In this document: positions 18,341 to 27,298 of the stretch, piece by piece
Position numbering within the stretch: the stretch's first letter is position 1
Layout of the letters: every line of letters begins with the position of its first letter
The notes under the pieces: model-generated
Databases searched by the model: none
The model's input: only the letters and a program-made list of their open reading frames with translations
Told to the model about the DNA's origin: nothing
Translations under genes and position numbers: made by a program
Origin: Curvibacter microcysteis
GTDB taxonomy: Bacteria; Pseudomonadota; Gammaproteobacteria; Burkholderiales; Burkholderiaceae_C
NCBI RefSeq assembly: GCF_028649455.1
Contig: NZ_JAQSIO010000003.1
Coordinates: 124,001-188,000, forward strand
Direction: 5' to 3'
Length of the DNA stretch: 64,000 bases

Positions 18341-20791
18341 ATGTCCGGACAAGCTCCCCTGCCTGCCAGCCCTCTCGACCTGCCGCTGTTGCCTTTGCGC
18401 GATGTGGTGGTGTTCCCTCACATGGTGATCCCGCTGTTCGTGGGTCGCCCGAAAAGCATCAAGGCCCTTGAACTTGCGATGGAGGCTGAGCGCCGCATCA
18501 TGCTGGTGGCCCAGCGCACCGCCGCCAAGGACGAGCCCTCGGTGGCCGACATGTTCTCGGTCGGCTGCGTCTCCACCATTTTGCAAATGCTCAAGCTGCC
18601 CGATGGCACCGTCAAGGTGTTGGTTGAGGGGCAGCAGCGCGCCACGGTCGAGAAGATCGACGACGCTGAAACGCATTTCACCGCCACCGTGCTGCCCTTG
18701 AGCCCGGCCGAAGCGGAAGGCGCCAAGGCCAGCGAGATCGAAGCCCTGCGCCGTGCGGTGATGCAGCAGTTCGACCAGTACGTCAAACTCAACAAGAAGA
18801 TTCCGCCTGAAATCCTGACCTCGATCGCCAGCATCGATGATCCAGGCCGTCTGGCGGACACCATTGCGGCCCACCTGCCTCTCAAGTTGGACAACAAGCA
18901 AGCTGTGCTCGATTTGGCCAGCATCAAAGAGCGGCTGGAGAACCTGTACGAGCAGTTGGAGCGTGAAGTCGACATCCTCAACGTCGACAAGAAGATCCGT
19001 GGCCGCGTGAAGCGCCAAATGGAGAAGAACCAGCGCGACTTCTACCTGAACGAACAGGTCAAGGCCATCCAGAAGGAACTGGGCGAAGGTGAAGAGGGCG
19101 CTGACATCGAAGAGATTGAGAAGCGCATCAAGCTCGCCAAGATGCCCAAGGAAGCCTTGAGGAAGGCGGAGAGCGAACTCAAGAAGCTCAAGCTCATGTC
19201 GCCCATGTCGGCTGAGGCCACCGTGGTGCGCAACTACATCGACGTGTTGATCGGTCTGCCCTGGAGCAAGAAGACCAAGATCAAGCACGACCTGGGCAAC
19301 GCCGAGAGCGTGCTCAATGAAGACCACCATGGCCTCGAAAAGGTCAAGGACCGCATCCTCGAGTACCTCGCGGTGCAACAGCGCGTGGACAAGGTCAAGG
19401 CGCCGATCCTTTGCTTGGTCGGCCCACCGGGCGTCGGCAAGACCTCGCTGGGTCAGTCGATTGCCAAGGCCACGGGGCGCAAGTACGTTCGCATGGCCCT
19501 GGGCGGCATGCGCGACGAGGCCGAGATCCGGGGGCACCGCCGCACCTACATTGGGGCCTTGCCGGGCAAGGTGTTGCAAAGCCTGACCAAGGTCGGCACG
19601 CGCAACCCGCTGTTCCTGCTCGATGAAATCGACAAGCTGGGCACGGACTTCCGGGGTGATCCATCGAGTGCACTGCTGGAGGTCTTGGATCCCGAGCAAA
19701 ACCACACCTTTGGCGACCACTATGTGGAGGTTGATTACGACCTCAGCGATGTGATGTTTGTGGCCACCTCCAACTCGATGAACATCCCGCCCGCCTTGCT
19801 GGATCGGATGGAAGTCATTCGCCTCTCGGGCTACACCGAGGACGAAAAGACCAGCATCGCGTTGAAGTACCTGCTGCCCAAGCAAATGACCAACAACGGC
19901 GTCAAGGACAGCGAGTTGCTGGTGACCGAAGAGGCGGTGCGTGATGTGGTGCGTTACTACACCCGCGAAGCCGGTGTGCGCTCACTGGAGCGCGAGCTGT
20001 CCAAGATCTGCCGCAAGGTGGTCAAGGCGTTGCTGCTCAAGAAGATGACACCGCAAGTCGTGGTCAATGGCGAGAACTTGCATGAGTTCCTGGGCGTGCG
20101 CAAGTACACCTACGGCCGTGCCGAGCAGCAAAACCAGGTGGGTCAAGTCGTTGGCCTCGCGTGGACGGAGGTGGGTGGCGACTTGCTGACCATCGAAGCC
20201 GCCATGATGCCGGGCAAGGGCGTGATCACGCGCACCGGCTCCCTGGGCGATGTCATGAAGGAATCGGTCGAGGCCGCCCGCACCGTGGTGCGCAGCCGTG
20301 CCCGGGCCTTGGGCATCAAGAACGAAGTGTTCGAGAAGAACGACATCCACATCCACGTCCCCGATGGCGCCACCCCCAAGGATGGCCCGAGCGCTGGCGC
20401 GGCGATGGCGACCGCTTTCGTTTCGGCCATGACCGGCATTCCGGTGCGCGGCGATGTGGCCATGACCGGTGAAATCACCTTGCGTGGCGAGGTCACGGCG
20501 ATCGGTGGGCTCAAGGAAAAACTGCTGGCCGCCTTGCGCGGTGGCATCAAGACCGTGCTGATCCCCGAAGAGAACGTCAAGGACCTGCAGGAGATTCCCG
20601 AAAACGTGAAAAACGGTTTGGAGATCGTCCCGGTGCGCTGGATCGACAAGGTGTTGGAAGTCGCTCTTGAGCGTCAACCCGTCCCCTTGACCGACGAGGA
20701 GGTGGCGGCTGCCGCAGCGGCCGCCGCCGCCGCTTCTGCCCCAGCGGTGCCGGCAGCGGCAGCGGCCTCGACCGACAGCCTCAAACATTGA
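18341..20791 (+). CDS. lon: ATP-dependent protease Lon
   Basis: Classical Lon (LonA) of 816 residues degrading misfolded and regulatory proteins in the cytoplasm. The N-terminal substrate-binding domain begins LPLLPLRDVVVFPHM; the AAA+ domain has Walker A GPPGVGKT; the protease domain has Ser684 in KDGPSAGAAM and Lys727 in GGLKEK, again 43 residues apart. The C-terminus ends in an Ala-rich tail (about residues 788-810) that is not part of the core fold. ATG 18341 has an AAAGGA box. It is the second Lon-type protease of this window. Confidence 0.97.
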   Translation: MSGQAPLPASPLDLPLLPLRDVVVFPHMVIPLFVGRPKSIKALELAMEAERRIMLVAQRTAAKDEPSVADMFSVGCVSTILQMLKLPDGTVKVLVEGQQRATVEKIDDAETHFTATVLPLSPAEAEGAKASEIEALRRAVMQQFDQYVKLNKKIPPEILTSIASIDDPGRLADTIAAHLPLKLDNKQAVLDLASIKERLENLYEQLEREVDILNVDKKIRGRVKRQMEKNQRDFYLNEQVKAIQKELGEGEEGADIEEIEKRIKLAKMPKEALRKAESELKKLKLMSPMSAEATVVRNYIDVLIGLPWSKKTKIKHDLGNAESVLNEDHHGLEKVKDRILEYLAVQQRVDKVKAPILCLVGPPGVGKTSLGQSIAKATGRKYVRMALGGMRDEAEIRGHRRTYIGALPGKVLQSLTKVGTRNPLFLLDEIDKLGTDFRGDPSSALLEVLDPEQNHTFGDHYVEVDYDLSDVMFVATSNSMNIPPALLDRMEVIRLSGYTEDEKTSIALKYLLPKQMTNNGVKDSELLVTEEAVRDVVRYYTREAGVRSLERELSKICRKVVKALLLKKMTPQVVVNGENLHEFLGVRKYTYGRAEQQNQVGQVVGLAWTEVGGDLLTIEAAMMPGKGVITRTGSLGDVMKESVEAARTVVRSRARALGIKNEVFEKNDIHIHVPDGATPKDGPSAGAAMATAFVSAMTGIPVRGDVAMTGEITLRGEVTAIGGLKEKLLAALRGGIKTVLIPEENVKDLQEIPENVKNGLEIVPVRWIDKVLEVALERQPVPLTDEEVAAAAAAAAAASAPAVPAAAAASTDSLKH

Positions 20792-20798
20792 GTCAAGC

Positions 20799-20848
20799 GG
20801 GGTGAAGAAGCGGTTTGCTTTTTCAAGCCAGGACGCTTCTATCACCCC
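20799..20848 (+). terminator. long inverted repeat downstream of lon
   Basis: GGGGTGA (20799-20805) pairs with TCACCCC (20842-20848), GAAGCG (20807-20812) with CGCTTC (20834-20839), and a small inner stem GGTTTG/CAAGCC closes the top. It begins seven bases after the lon stop. There is no clean T tract, so rho-independent termination is uncertain. Confidence 0.45.
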
Positions 20849-20858
20849 AAAATGACGC

Positions 20859-20864
20859 TATAAT
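20859..20864 (+). promoter_or_regulatory. -10 element of the tRNA-Gly/tRNA-Cys unit
   Basis: A perfect TATAAT lies 39 bases upstream of tRNA-Gly. The corresponding -35 (about 20836-20841, CTTCTA) is poor. It follows directly on the inverted repeat after lon. Confidence 0.5.
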
Positions 20865-20903
20865 TTGAAGCTCGCAACATGATTGAGAAGTGATGTTGCA
20901 CAT

Positions 20904-20979
20904 GCGGGAATAGCTCAGTTGGTAGAGCGCAACCTTGCCAAGGTTGAGGTCGAGAGTTCGAGACTCTTTTCCCGCTCCA
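20904..20979 (+). tRNA. tRNA-Gly (anticodon GCC)
   Basis: Seventy-six bases. Acceptor stem GCGGGAA pairs with TTCCCGC, D-loop contains AGTTGGTAGAG, anticodon stem-loop CAACC-TTGCCAA-GGTTG carries GCC, the T-loop is TTCGAGA, and CCA is encoded. Confidence 0.95.
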
Positions 20980-21030
20980 GTTTTCCAAGAAGGGAAGTCA
21001 AAACTTCTCTTTTTTGTGGCAAGCCCACAT

Positions 21031-21104
21031 GGCGCGATAGCAAAGCGGTTATGCCCCGGATTGCAAATCCGGTTAGTCCAGTTCGACTCTGGATCGCGCC
21101 TCCA
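21031..21104 (+). tRNA. tRNA-Cys (anticodon GCA)
   Basis: Seventy-four bases. Acceptor stem GGCGCGA pairs with TCGCGCC, anticodon stem-loop CCGGA-TTGCAAA-TCCGG carries GCA, the T-loop is TTCGACT, and CCA is encoded. It is 51 bases after tRNA-Gly, probably co-transcribed, and is followed by a strong terminator. Confidence 0.95.
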
Positions 21105-21134
21105 GAATACATTTCTCATCGGTCACGATGACGC

Positions 21135-21159
21135 AGCCCGGCTCAGCCGGGCTTTTTTT
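21135..21159 (+). terminator. intrinsic terminator of the tRNA unit
   Basis: AGCCCGGC and GCCGGGCT form a perfect 8-bp stem around a TCA loop, followed by seven T. Canonical rho-independent terminator. Confidence 0.9.
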
Positions 21160-21467
21160 CGTCCCTGCGTTCCACAAGGACTGTCTGGCGCCCACATCCT
21201 CTGGTCTGGCGTGTCGCCGTTCGCTGCATACACCGTGTGCAAGGCGCAACCCCGCCTCAGCCTTCCGTCGAATCCTTCACATTAATTGACGCCACCCCTT
21301 CCGGTGCACTTGAAAAAATGTGTAAAAATTGTCTGGCTAAGCTTCAGAGAGAAGCCAGCCTGACCCTTGTTCATCAGTTCGGTCTGCGCCCTGGCGGCTG
21401 CTTGAACTGCCCTTTGCGGTGATCAACGGGATCCGCATTTTTCAACATCGACCCGGAGTTCCAATCC
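21160..21467. other. gene-free leader of the exopolysaccharide cluster
   Basis: No convincing gene. It contains an AT-rich patch around 21310-21330, a TTGACG at 21286-21291 without a good -10 at the right distance, and a hairpin at 21335-21360 (GGCT-GCTTC and GAAGC-AGCC around AGAGA). It probably holds the promoter and 5' leader of the polysaccharide genes. Confidence 0.5.
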
Positions 21468-22715
21468 ATGAGAATGCCTGTGATGCTGGGTGCTGCCTTG
21501 GTGGCACTTGCCTGCGGCATTCCGGCAGCGGGGCAGACCCCCGTGCCAGGCCCTGTGTCGACGGAGTTGAAAAGCCGTTTGGATGCCCTGATTGCCGATG
21601 GCAGTTACAACGATGCCTTGGCCTTGATTGAGCGGGTGGAGCGCCAGGGGGCACTGCCACCCGACATGCAGCTCAAGCGCGGCATTGTCTTGATGCAGTT
21701 GGGCGATACCGACGAAGCGCGCCGAGTTTTTGAGCGACTGCGTGACAGCTACCCGCAACAGGCGGCGCCGTATGTGAACCTGGCCGCCATCCATGCGCGC
21801 AGCGACGACTTGGAAGGGGCCCGTGAGGCCCTGGCCAAGGCCGCGAGCTTGGCGCCCAAGCAAGCCAGTCACCATGAAAGTCTGGGCAAGATCCACCTTG
21901 GTTTGGCGTGGAAGAGTTTCAAGCTGGCCGCGGACTTGGACCCCAATCGCCAAGCGTTGTTGCGCAAGAACCAAGTCATTGAGTCTTTGATCCGGGACGG
22001 GGCGGTGGTCGATTCAGCACCCAAGGCGGTGTCACAGCCCGCGGCGGTATCCAACGAAGCGGTGACCGCGGCACTGCCGGCACGGGTGCCGACTCCGACG
22101 GCTTTGGCGCTTGCCGCTGTGGCTGCAGCGCCCAGTTCGGGCGCCGCGCAAGTCCTTGCAGCGCCTGCTTTGTCCGGGGCATCGCAGATGTCTGTTACCA
22201 GGACCGAGCCGTCTGCTGCACTGGCATCGGCGGTGTCACTCCGGGGGACTGAGCCAGTGCCAAGACCCGCGCCGGCCCCCACCGACGTCGGTGTGGCCTC
22301 CGCTCCTGAAGCGACGGCTTCGAACCCGATGCCCGCCGATGCGGCACTGTGCCCGGCGGCGTCCAAAGCATCTTGTTTGCAGGCCCTGGCGGCCTTGGAG
22401 GCTTGGCGGCTCGATTGGCGTCAGCGTTCGCTGACGGCTTACAGCAGCCATTACCTACCGACCTACCTGCCTGCCGGTTTTAAATCGCGCGGACAGTGGC
22501 TTTCATATAAAAAACGCGTTTTCGACGAGGCAGGGTTCATTGACGTGTCACTGAAACTCATCAGCGTCAAGGGAGTGGGTGCAGATCGGTTCAGCATTTT
22601 GGCGGAGCAGCGTTACAGCTCGGCCAAATACCGAGATCAAACCAAAAAGCGTTTCGTGCTGTTGATGGATGGCGGTCAATGGCGAATCACGTCAGAACAA
22701 AAAGACGAAACCTAG
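21468..22715 (+). CDS. exported TPR protein with Cds6-like C-terminal domain
   Basis: Protein of 415 residues with a Sec signal peptide ending near AAGQTPVPG. Residues 30-180 form a TPR-like helical repeat region (LIERVERQGALPPDMQLKRG; DEARRVFERLRDSYPQQAAPYVNLA). An Ala/Pro/Ser-rich linker of about 120 residues follows. The last 100 residues (EAWRLDWRQRSLTAYSSHYL and RFVLLMDGGQWRITSEQ) resemble the NTF2-like domain found at the end of Cds6-type L,D-transpeptidases, but no transpeptidase domain is present. It opens the exopolysaccharide cluster, so a periplasmic scaffolding or assembly role is inferred. Confidence 0.7.
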   Translation: MRMPVMLGAALVALACGIPAAGQTPVPGPVSTELKSRLDALIADGSYNDALALIERVERQGALPPDMQLKRGIVLMQLGDTDEARRVFERLRDSYPQQAAPYVNLAAIHARSDDLEGAREALAKAASLAPKQASHHESLGKIHLGLAWKSFKLAADLDPNRQALLRKNQVIESLIRDGAVVDSAPKAVSQPAAVSNEAVTAALPARVPTPTALALAAVAAAPSSGAAQVLAAPALSGASQMSVTRTEPSAALASAVSLRGTEPVPRPAPAPTDVGVASAPEATASNPMPADAALCPAASKASCLQALAALEAWRLDWRQRSLTAYSSHYLPTYLPAGFKSRGQWLSYKKRVFDEAGFIDVSLKLISVKGVGADRFSILAEQRYSSAKYRDQTKKRFVLLMDGGQWRITSEQKDET

Positions 22716-22732
22716 TACTCACTCATCCATTC

Positions 22733-23509
22733 ATGCCCTCTGATAACGTTCCAGGTCCCGTGCGCTTGTTCGGGCTTGATATTTTGCCGCTCGATTTTCA
22801 GCAATCCACTGATTTATTGCTGCATGCCGCTGCCACCAAAGGCCCGAAAGTGGTGGTGACCACCAATGTGGACCACGTGGTGCGATTGAGCCGCGACGCC
22901 GAGTTGAAGGCTTTGTACGCCACCGCGGACTACACCTTTGCCGACGGCATGCCCGTGGTCTGGGCCAGTCGCTGGTTCGGCAAGCCCTTGCCATCGCGCG
23001 TGACCGGCGCTGATCTGTTTGTGGCTTTGTGCCAAAACAGCACAAAGACGGGGCAGCGTGTTTATGTGCTGGGGGGGCGTCCGGGTCAGGAGCAGCTGCT
23101 GTTGGACCGTTACGCCAAGCGTTTTCCTGGGCTGGATGTAATGGTGCGTTGCCCGCCGATGAATTTTGACCCCCGGGGCGCAGAAGCGGCGGCGATTGTG
23201 GCCGACATCCGAGCTTGTCAGCCGGCCTTTATCTTTGTCTGCCTGGGCTTTGAAAAGCAGGAGCGCTGGGCCTTGCGCCATGTGCGTCAGTTGGAGTCCG
23301 GCGTGATTGTGTGCGTGGGCGCAGCGCAGGAGTTTGCGCTGGGCCTGAAGCGCCGAGCCCCGCGCTGGATGCAGGACTCGGGCCTCGAGTGGTTCTGGCG
23401 CCTGACTTCCGACCCGGTGCATCTCTGGCGGCGTTACTTGCTACAAGCGCCGGTGTTTCTTTGGCTGGTCTGGCAGGAGCGGCGCGAACAAGGCCGCTCC
23501 GTGGCTTGA
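22733..23509 (+). CDS. WecG/TagA/CpsF-family glycosyltransferase
   Basis: Glycosyltransferase of 258 residues (GT26 family), which usually adds the second sugar, such as a uronic acid or ManNAc, to a lipid-linked first sugar on the cytoplasmic side. Family landmarks are VVTTNVDHVVRLSRD near residue 40, FADGMPVVWASR near 75, and the TGADLF motif near 95, followed by YVLGGRPG and FVCLGFEKQE. ATG 22733 is 17 bases after the TPR gene stop. Its presence implies a separate initiating phosphoglycosyltransferase, which is not in this window. Confidence 0.9.
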   Translation: MPSDNVPGPVRLFGLDILPLDFQQSTDLLLHAAATKGPKVVVTTNVDHVVRLSRDAELKALYATADYTFADGMPVVWASRWFGKPLPSRVTGADLFVALCQNSTKTGQRVYVLGGRPGQEQLLLDRYAKRFPGLDVMVRCPPMNFDPRGAEAAAIVADIRACQPAFIFVCLGFEKQERWALRHVRQLESGVIVCVGAAQEFALGLKRRAPRWMQDSGLEWFWRLTSDPVHLWRRYLLQAPVFLWLVWQERREQGRSVA

Positions 23510-23532
23510 TGGCGCTTGGCTGATCGCCCGCA

Positions 23533-24609
23533 TTGACTTTGAAAATATCCATTCTTGCGGCTCATGAACTGAGCGACGACCTTTACAGCGTCTGGCAGGA
23601 CCTGGCCTTGTCACGCCCGGAGTTGGGCAGTCCTTTTTATCAGCCGGGTTTTGCTCGCATCATTGGGCAGCAAGCGCTGGATTTGCGCCTGGCGGTGATC
23701 GAGCACGATGGTCGTGTTTGCGGTTTTTTCCCGCACCACCGCGACCGATGGGGGCGTTTGTCCTCGGCGGGTTACATCCTCAATGACTACCACGGCGTGA
23801 TCCTGGAGAAGCGGGCTGAGGTGGCGCCCGAGGCCTTGTTGCGGGCCTGTGGTGGGCGGTATTTCGCTTTCGATCACCTGCCCTTGAGCCAGTCCACTTT
23901 TGCGCACCATGTGCGCTTTGAAACCAGCTCTCCCATCATGCAGTTGGATGGAGGCATTGAGGCTTACCGCAAGCGCCTTTCGGCCCTGGCGGGCAAGAAC
24001 TCGGCCGGCATCTTCCAGTCGGTGGGCAATGCGCGCCGGCGCATCGAGCGCGACATCGGTCCTTTGCGCCTGGAGATGAACAGCCGGGACCCGGCGGCAT
24101 TTGAGCGCCTGATTGCCTTGAAGTCGCAACAGTTCCTCAGCACGCTGGGCAGCAATCCCCTGGCGTTTCCCTGGATACGGGGCACCTTGGATCAGGTCTT
24201 TGCCACGCAAGCCGGTCCTTTTTCAGGGCTGTTGTCGGTGCTGTATGCGGGTGACCAGTTGGTGGCCTGCCATTTAGGCTTGCGCCAAGCGGACCAATGC
24301 CATATTTGGTTTATCACGTATGACCCCGCGTTTTCAGCTTATTCGCCGGGCTTGTTGTTGCTCATGGGCATGGCCGAGGCCGCACAAGGAGAGGGTTTGA
24401 ATTTGTTTGATTTGGGCCGCGGCACTCAGCCTTATAAATTGCGCTTTCAAACCGGTGCCATTCCTTTGGGGGAGGGGGCGGTTTCCAGTCCGGCCTGGTT
24501 GGCTCAGGCGGTGCTCGCAAAGACTGCCCAAAAACGCTGGTTGAAGACTACAATTTTGGGGCGTGTTTGGCGCTCGGGTAAAGGTCTGGTATCCAGACGA
24601 TCCTCTTGA
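23533..24609 (+). CDS. GNAT/FemAB-type acyltransferase of polysaccharide synthesis
   Basis: Protein of 358 residues resembling the BioF2/CelD-type GNAT acyltransferases found in cellulose and exopolysaccharide loci. The first half binds nothing recognisable (GFFPHHRDRWGRLSSAGYI); the second half carries the acyltransferase core, with LLSVLYAGDQLVACHLGL and the conserved YDPAFSAYSPGLLLLMGM and FDLGRGTQPYKLRF segments. The only plausible start is the TTG at 23533, because an in-frame stop lies 12 bases upstream and no ATG occurs early. It probably acylates a sugar or precursor in the cytoplasm; the acyl donor is unknown. Confidence 0.75.
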   Translation: MTLKISILAAHELSDDLYSVWQDLALSRPELGSPFYQPGFARIIGQQALDLRLAVIEHDGRVCGFFPHHRDRWGRLSSAGYILNDYHGVILEKRAEVAPEALLRACGGRYFAFDHLPLSQSTFAHHVRFETSSPIMQLDGGIEAYRKRLSALAGKNSAGIFQSVGNARRRIERDIGPLRLEMNSRDPAAFERLIALKSQQFLSTLGSNPLAFPWIRGTLDQVFATQAGPFSGLLSVLYAGDQLVACHLGLRQADQCHIWFITYDPAFSAYSPGLLLLMGMAEAAQGEGLNLFDLGRGTQPYKLRFQTGAIPLGEGAVSSPAWLAQAVLAKTAQKRWLKTTILGRVWRSGKGLVSRRSS

Positions 24610-24730
24610 GTTCGGGACTGTGTTCCACCTGGCTGGCTGGGGCATGGGGTTTTTATCCAGCGTTCGCAGGCCCTCGGCTGCGGCCACATTGACCGTTGAG
24701 AATCACACGTCCATCCTGAGTGGCTATTGA

Positions 24731-25912
24731 ATGAATTTGTCCTTGCGTCGTCTGTTGATGAGATCCGGAAAGCTCCTGGCGCTGCTGCTCTGCTGCGCTC
24801 AGGGTTGGGCGCCGGCGGCGCCTTTGGTGTCCAACCTGCCGTTTGATTTGGCCTGGGACGGGGCCGCGGCAGCGGTGGAGCCATCCAAGCCAGCACGCGC
24901 CGTGCAGGTCGCACCTGCTGTGGCGCCGACCACGGTTTCCCGCCCGCCCGCCGTGCCGGTCGCTTCCTCAGCTCCCTCAGCTCCCGTAGCTCCCGTAGCG
25001 TCGTCGGCTCCCGTGCCTGTCACCCCAGCCCGCCCAGCGTCGGCTGCCGTGAAGCCCTCGCTTTCGGTTCCCGCGCCGTCGGTGGAGATCAAGTCCGCCG
25101 ATCTACCCAAAGCCTCGCCTGCCGCCGACAGCGCGGCACCCGTGCTGGCAGCTGGCACCGCGGCCATCGGTGCCGGGGATGTGTTGCAGGTCACCGTGTT
25201 TGGTCAGCCCGACATGTCGGCCGAGGTCTCGGTGACCGAGGGCGGCGAGGTCACCTTGCCCCTGATTGGCCTGATCCGCTTGGCTGGCTTGACCTCATCC
25301 GATGTCGAAAAGCTGGTCGCGCGCCGATTGCGGGAACGTGAGTTCTTGCTCAACCCAGAGGTCTCGGTGACGGTTCGGCAAAACCGCAGCCAGGTGGTGT
25401 CGGTGCTGGGCGAGGTGGTCAAGCCTGGGCGTTACCCCATTCAGGGCCGCTTCACCGTGCTGGACCTGCTGGCCACGGCCGGTGGGCTCACGCCCAAGGC
25501 CGATACCGTGGCCTTCTTGCTGCGCAAGGGCGATGGGTCGGCCAGCGGTGCTGGTGCCGGGACTGACCCGGCGCAGCGCATCCGCATCCCGATCCGGCTG
25601 GACCGGGTCAACACCCCTGACCGCAGCTCTCTCGATCTGGTGCTCAGCAATGACGACATGGTCTACGTCGGGCAGCAGAAGTTCTTCTACATCCTGGGCG
25701 AAGTTCGCCGCCCTGGCAGCTACCCCATGGAGCCCGACCTCAACGTGATGCGTGCCCTGTCGATCAGCGGCGGCGTCACCGAGCGCGGCTCGATGAACCG
25801 CATCAACATCCACCGCCAAGCCGACGCACCCAATGGGCGTGAACTGGCGCCACGCCTCACCGACAGCGTGATGGAAGGCGATGTGATTTACGTGAAAGAA
25901 CGCATCTTCTGA
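24731..25912 (+). CDS. epsE: outer-membrane polysaccharide export protein (Wza/EpsE type)
   Basis: Polysaccharide export protein of 393 residues. A signal peptide (residues 1-30) is followed by an unusual low-complexity stretch rich in Ala, Pro, Val and Ser (about 45-140) containing short DNA repeats of GCTCCCGTA. The polysaccharide biosynthesis/export domain starts at IGAGDVLQVTVFGQPDMS near residue 147, then two SLBB-type domains (VVSVLGEVVKPGRYPIQGR; FFYILGEVRRPGSYPMEPD). There is no lipobox cysteine, unlike Wza. It is followed by the chain-length regulator and kinase, the usual export trio. Confidence 0.88.
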   Translation: MNLSLRRLLMRSGKLLALLLCCAQGWAPAAPLVSNLPFDLAWDGAAAAVEPSKPARAVQVAPAVAPTTVSRPPAVPVASSAPSAPVAPVASSAPVPVTPARPASAAVKPSLSVPAPSVEIKSADLPKASPAADSAAPVLAAGTAAIGAGDVLQVTVFGQPDMSAEVSVTEGGEVTLPLIGLIRLAGLTSSDVEKLVARRLREREFLLNPEVSVTVRQNRSQVVSVLGEVVKPGRYPIQGRFTVLDLLATAGGLTPKADTVAFLLRKGDGSASGAGAGTDPAQRIRIPIRLDRVNTPDRSSLDLVLSNDDMVYVGQQKFFYILGEVRRPGSYPMEPDLNVMRALSISGGVTERGSMNRINIHRQADAPNGRELAPRLTDSVMEGDVIYVKERIF

Positions 25913-25937
25913 TGCCCTGGCCGGACGCGAACACCTG

Positions 25938-27293
25938 ATGAACCACTTTCCGGTTGGATTGACCCTCAATCAGCTCGGTGCCATGCTGAAGTTTCGTCTG
26001 CCGACGATCTTCCTGGTGACCTTGCTGACCATGCTCGCCACCACGGCGGCCGTGCTGCTGATTCCCAAGACCTACACGTCATCGTCGGAGCTGTTCATCG
26101 AGTACCGGGTGAACGACCCCATCAGCGGGCGGCAGTTTCCCGCCATGCTCGACGAGAGCTACCTGCTGACCCAGGTGGACATCATCCGCAGCAACGAGGT
26201 GATCGACCGGGTGATCGACACCCTGCGCTTGATGGACAAGCCCGGCGCCGAGAAAAGCCGCCAGCTCCTGCGTGAGCGTTTGTCCAAAAGCATCGAGATC
26301 CAGCTGCGCCGTTCCAGCCGCATTGTTGAAGTGCAGTATTCGGACCAGTCGTCCGAAGGGGCTCGCGATTTTCTGGATGCCTTGATCAAGGCCTACATGG
26401 ACATCAATGTCGAGATCAGCGTGGCGCCCGCCCGGGCCCGGCTGGAGCAGTACAACGCGCAGCTCAAGCTCTTGCGCGAAGAAATTGACGGCATCCAGAA
26501 CAAGCTCACCGAGTACCAGCAAAAGGCCCAGATCGTTGACACCGACGAGCGCCTGGACAACCGCTCGCGCCAACTGGGCGAGCTGTCCACCAAGCAACTG
26601 CTGCTGCGCACCCAGCGCCAGGAGTACGAAGCCCGCATGCGCGCCCTCGACGTGATGATCAACTCCGGCAACGAAGTTCCTGAGGTGCCAGAAATCGCCC
26701 AGCAGCCGCGCGTGGCCGAACTGAAGTTGCGCCTGTCCGACCTGGAGCGCCGCATCGGCGACCTGTCAGCCACCTACGGCAAGATGCACCCCAAGCTGGT
26801 CGCCTTGCAAGACGAGCGTGCGGTGCTGCTGGACCGCCTCAAGCGCGAGGCCAAGGCGGTGTTGCAAGGCATTCGCCTGGAGGGCATGCGCCTGGCCGAT
26901 CAAGAGCGCGCCCTGGGCCGCAGCATGGACGAGCAGCAGCGCTCGGTGCTGGAGTCCAAGCGCCACCGTGACGTGATCAGCTCCTACCAACGCCAGTTGG
27001 AAAGCGCACAGCGCGTCTACAACACGGCGGTGGCCAAGTACGATGAAATCCTGATGCTGGGCACGGTCAATGGGACCAGCCTGTCGGTGCTGCGCAAGGC
27101 CGAGGCGCCGCTCAAGCATGCCAAGCCGCAAATCACCAAGAGCGTGCTGATGTCGGTGCTGGTGGGCTTGGTGCTGGGCCTGGGCCTGTCCTTCCTGCTT
27201 GAAATCGCGGTGCGCCGCCTGCGCTGCCTGGAAGACATGGAGCGCGGCCTGGGTCTGCGCCTGTTCGGCCAGATTGGCAAGTCCACGGTCTGA
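25938..27293 (+). CDS. epsF: chain-length determinant protein (Wzz/EpsF type)
   Basis: Polysaccharide co-polymerase of 451 residues. One transmembrane helix near residues 23-40 (IFLVTLLTMLATTAAVLLIP), a large periplasmic domain with long coiled coils (residues 160-240 and 280-330), and a second helix near 395-415 (SVLMSVLVGLVLGLGLSFLL). The Pro-rich motif before the second helix is reduced to APLKHAKPQ. It controls polymer length together with the kinase encoded six bases downstream; the kinase domain is a separate protein, as in the EpsF/EpsG arrangement. Confidence 0.9.
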   Translation: MNHFPVGLTLNQLGAMLKFRLPTIFLVTLLTMLATTAAVLLIPKTYTSSSELFIEYRVNDPISGRQFPAMLDESYLLTQVDIIRSNEVIDRVIDTLRLMDKPGAEKSRQLLRERLSKSIEIQLRRSSRIVEVQYSDQSSEGARDFLDALIKAYMDINVEISVAPARARLEQYNAQLKLLREEIDGIQNKLTEYQQKAQIVDTDERLDNRSRQLGELSTKQLLLRTQRQEYEARMRALDVMINSGNEVPEVPEIAQQPRVAELKLRLSDLERRIGDLSATYGKMHPKLVALQDERAVLLDRLKREAKAVLQGIRLEGMRLADQERALGRSMDEQQRSVLESKRHRDVISSYQRQLESAQRVYNTAVAKYDEILMLGTVNGTSLSVLRKAEAPLKHAKPQITKSVLMSVLVGLVLGLGLSFLLEIAVRRLRCLEDMERGLGLRLFGQIGKSTV

Positions 27294-27298
27294 ATCGC

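Noticed and set aside
21237-21422. Small Cys-containing frame ahead of the exopolysaccharide cluster
   Set aside because: No ribosome site and no family; lies across a hairpin leader, better explained as untranslated.
24961-25020. Short tandem GCTCCCGTA repeats as a mobile or CRISPR-like repeat
   Set aside because: They lie in frame inside the Ala/Pro/Val-rich linker of the export protein and are ordinary low-complexity coding repeats.
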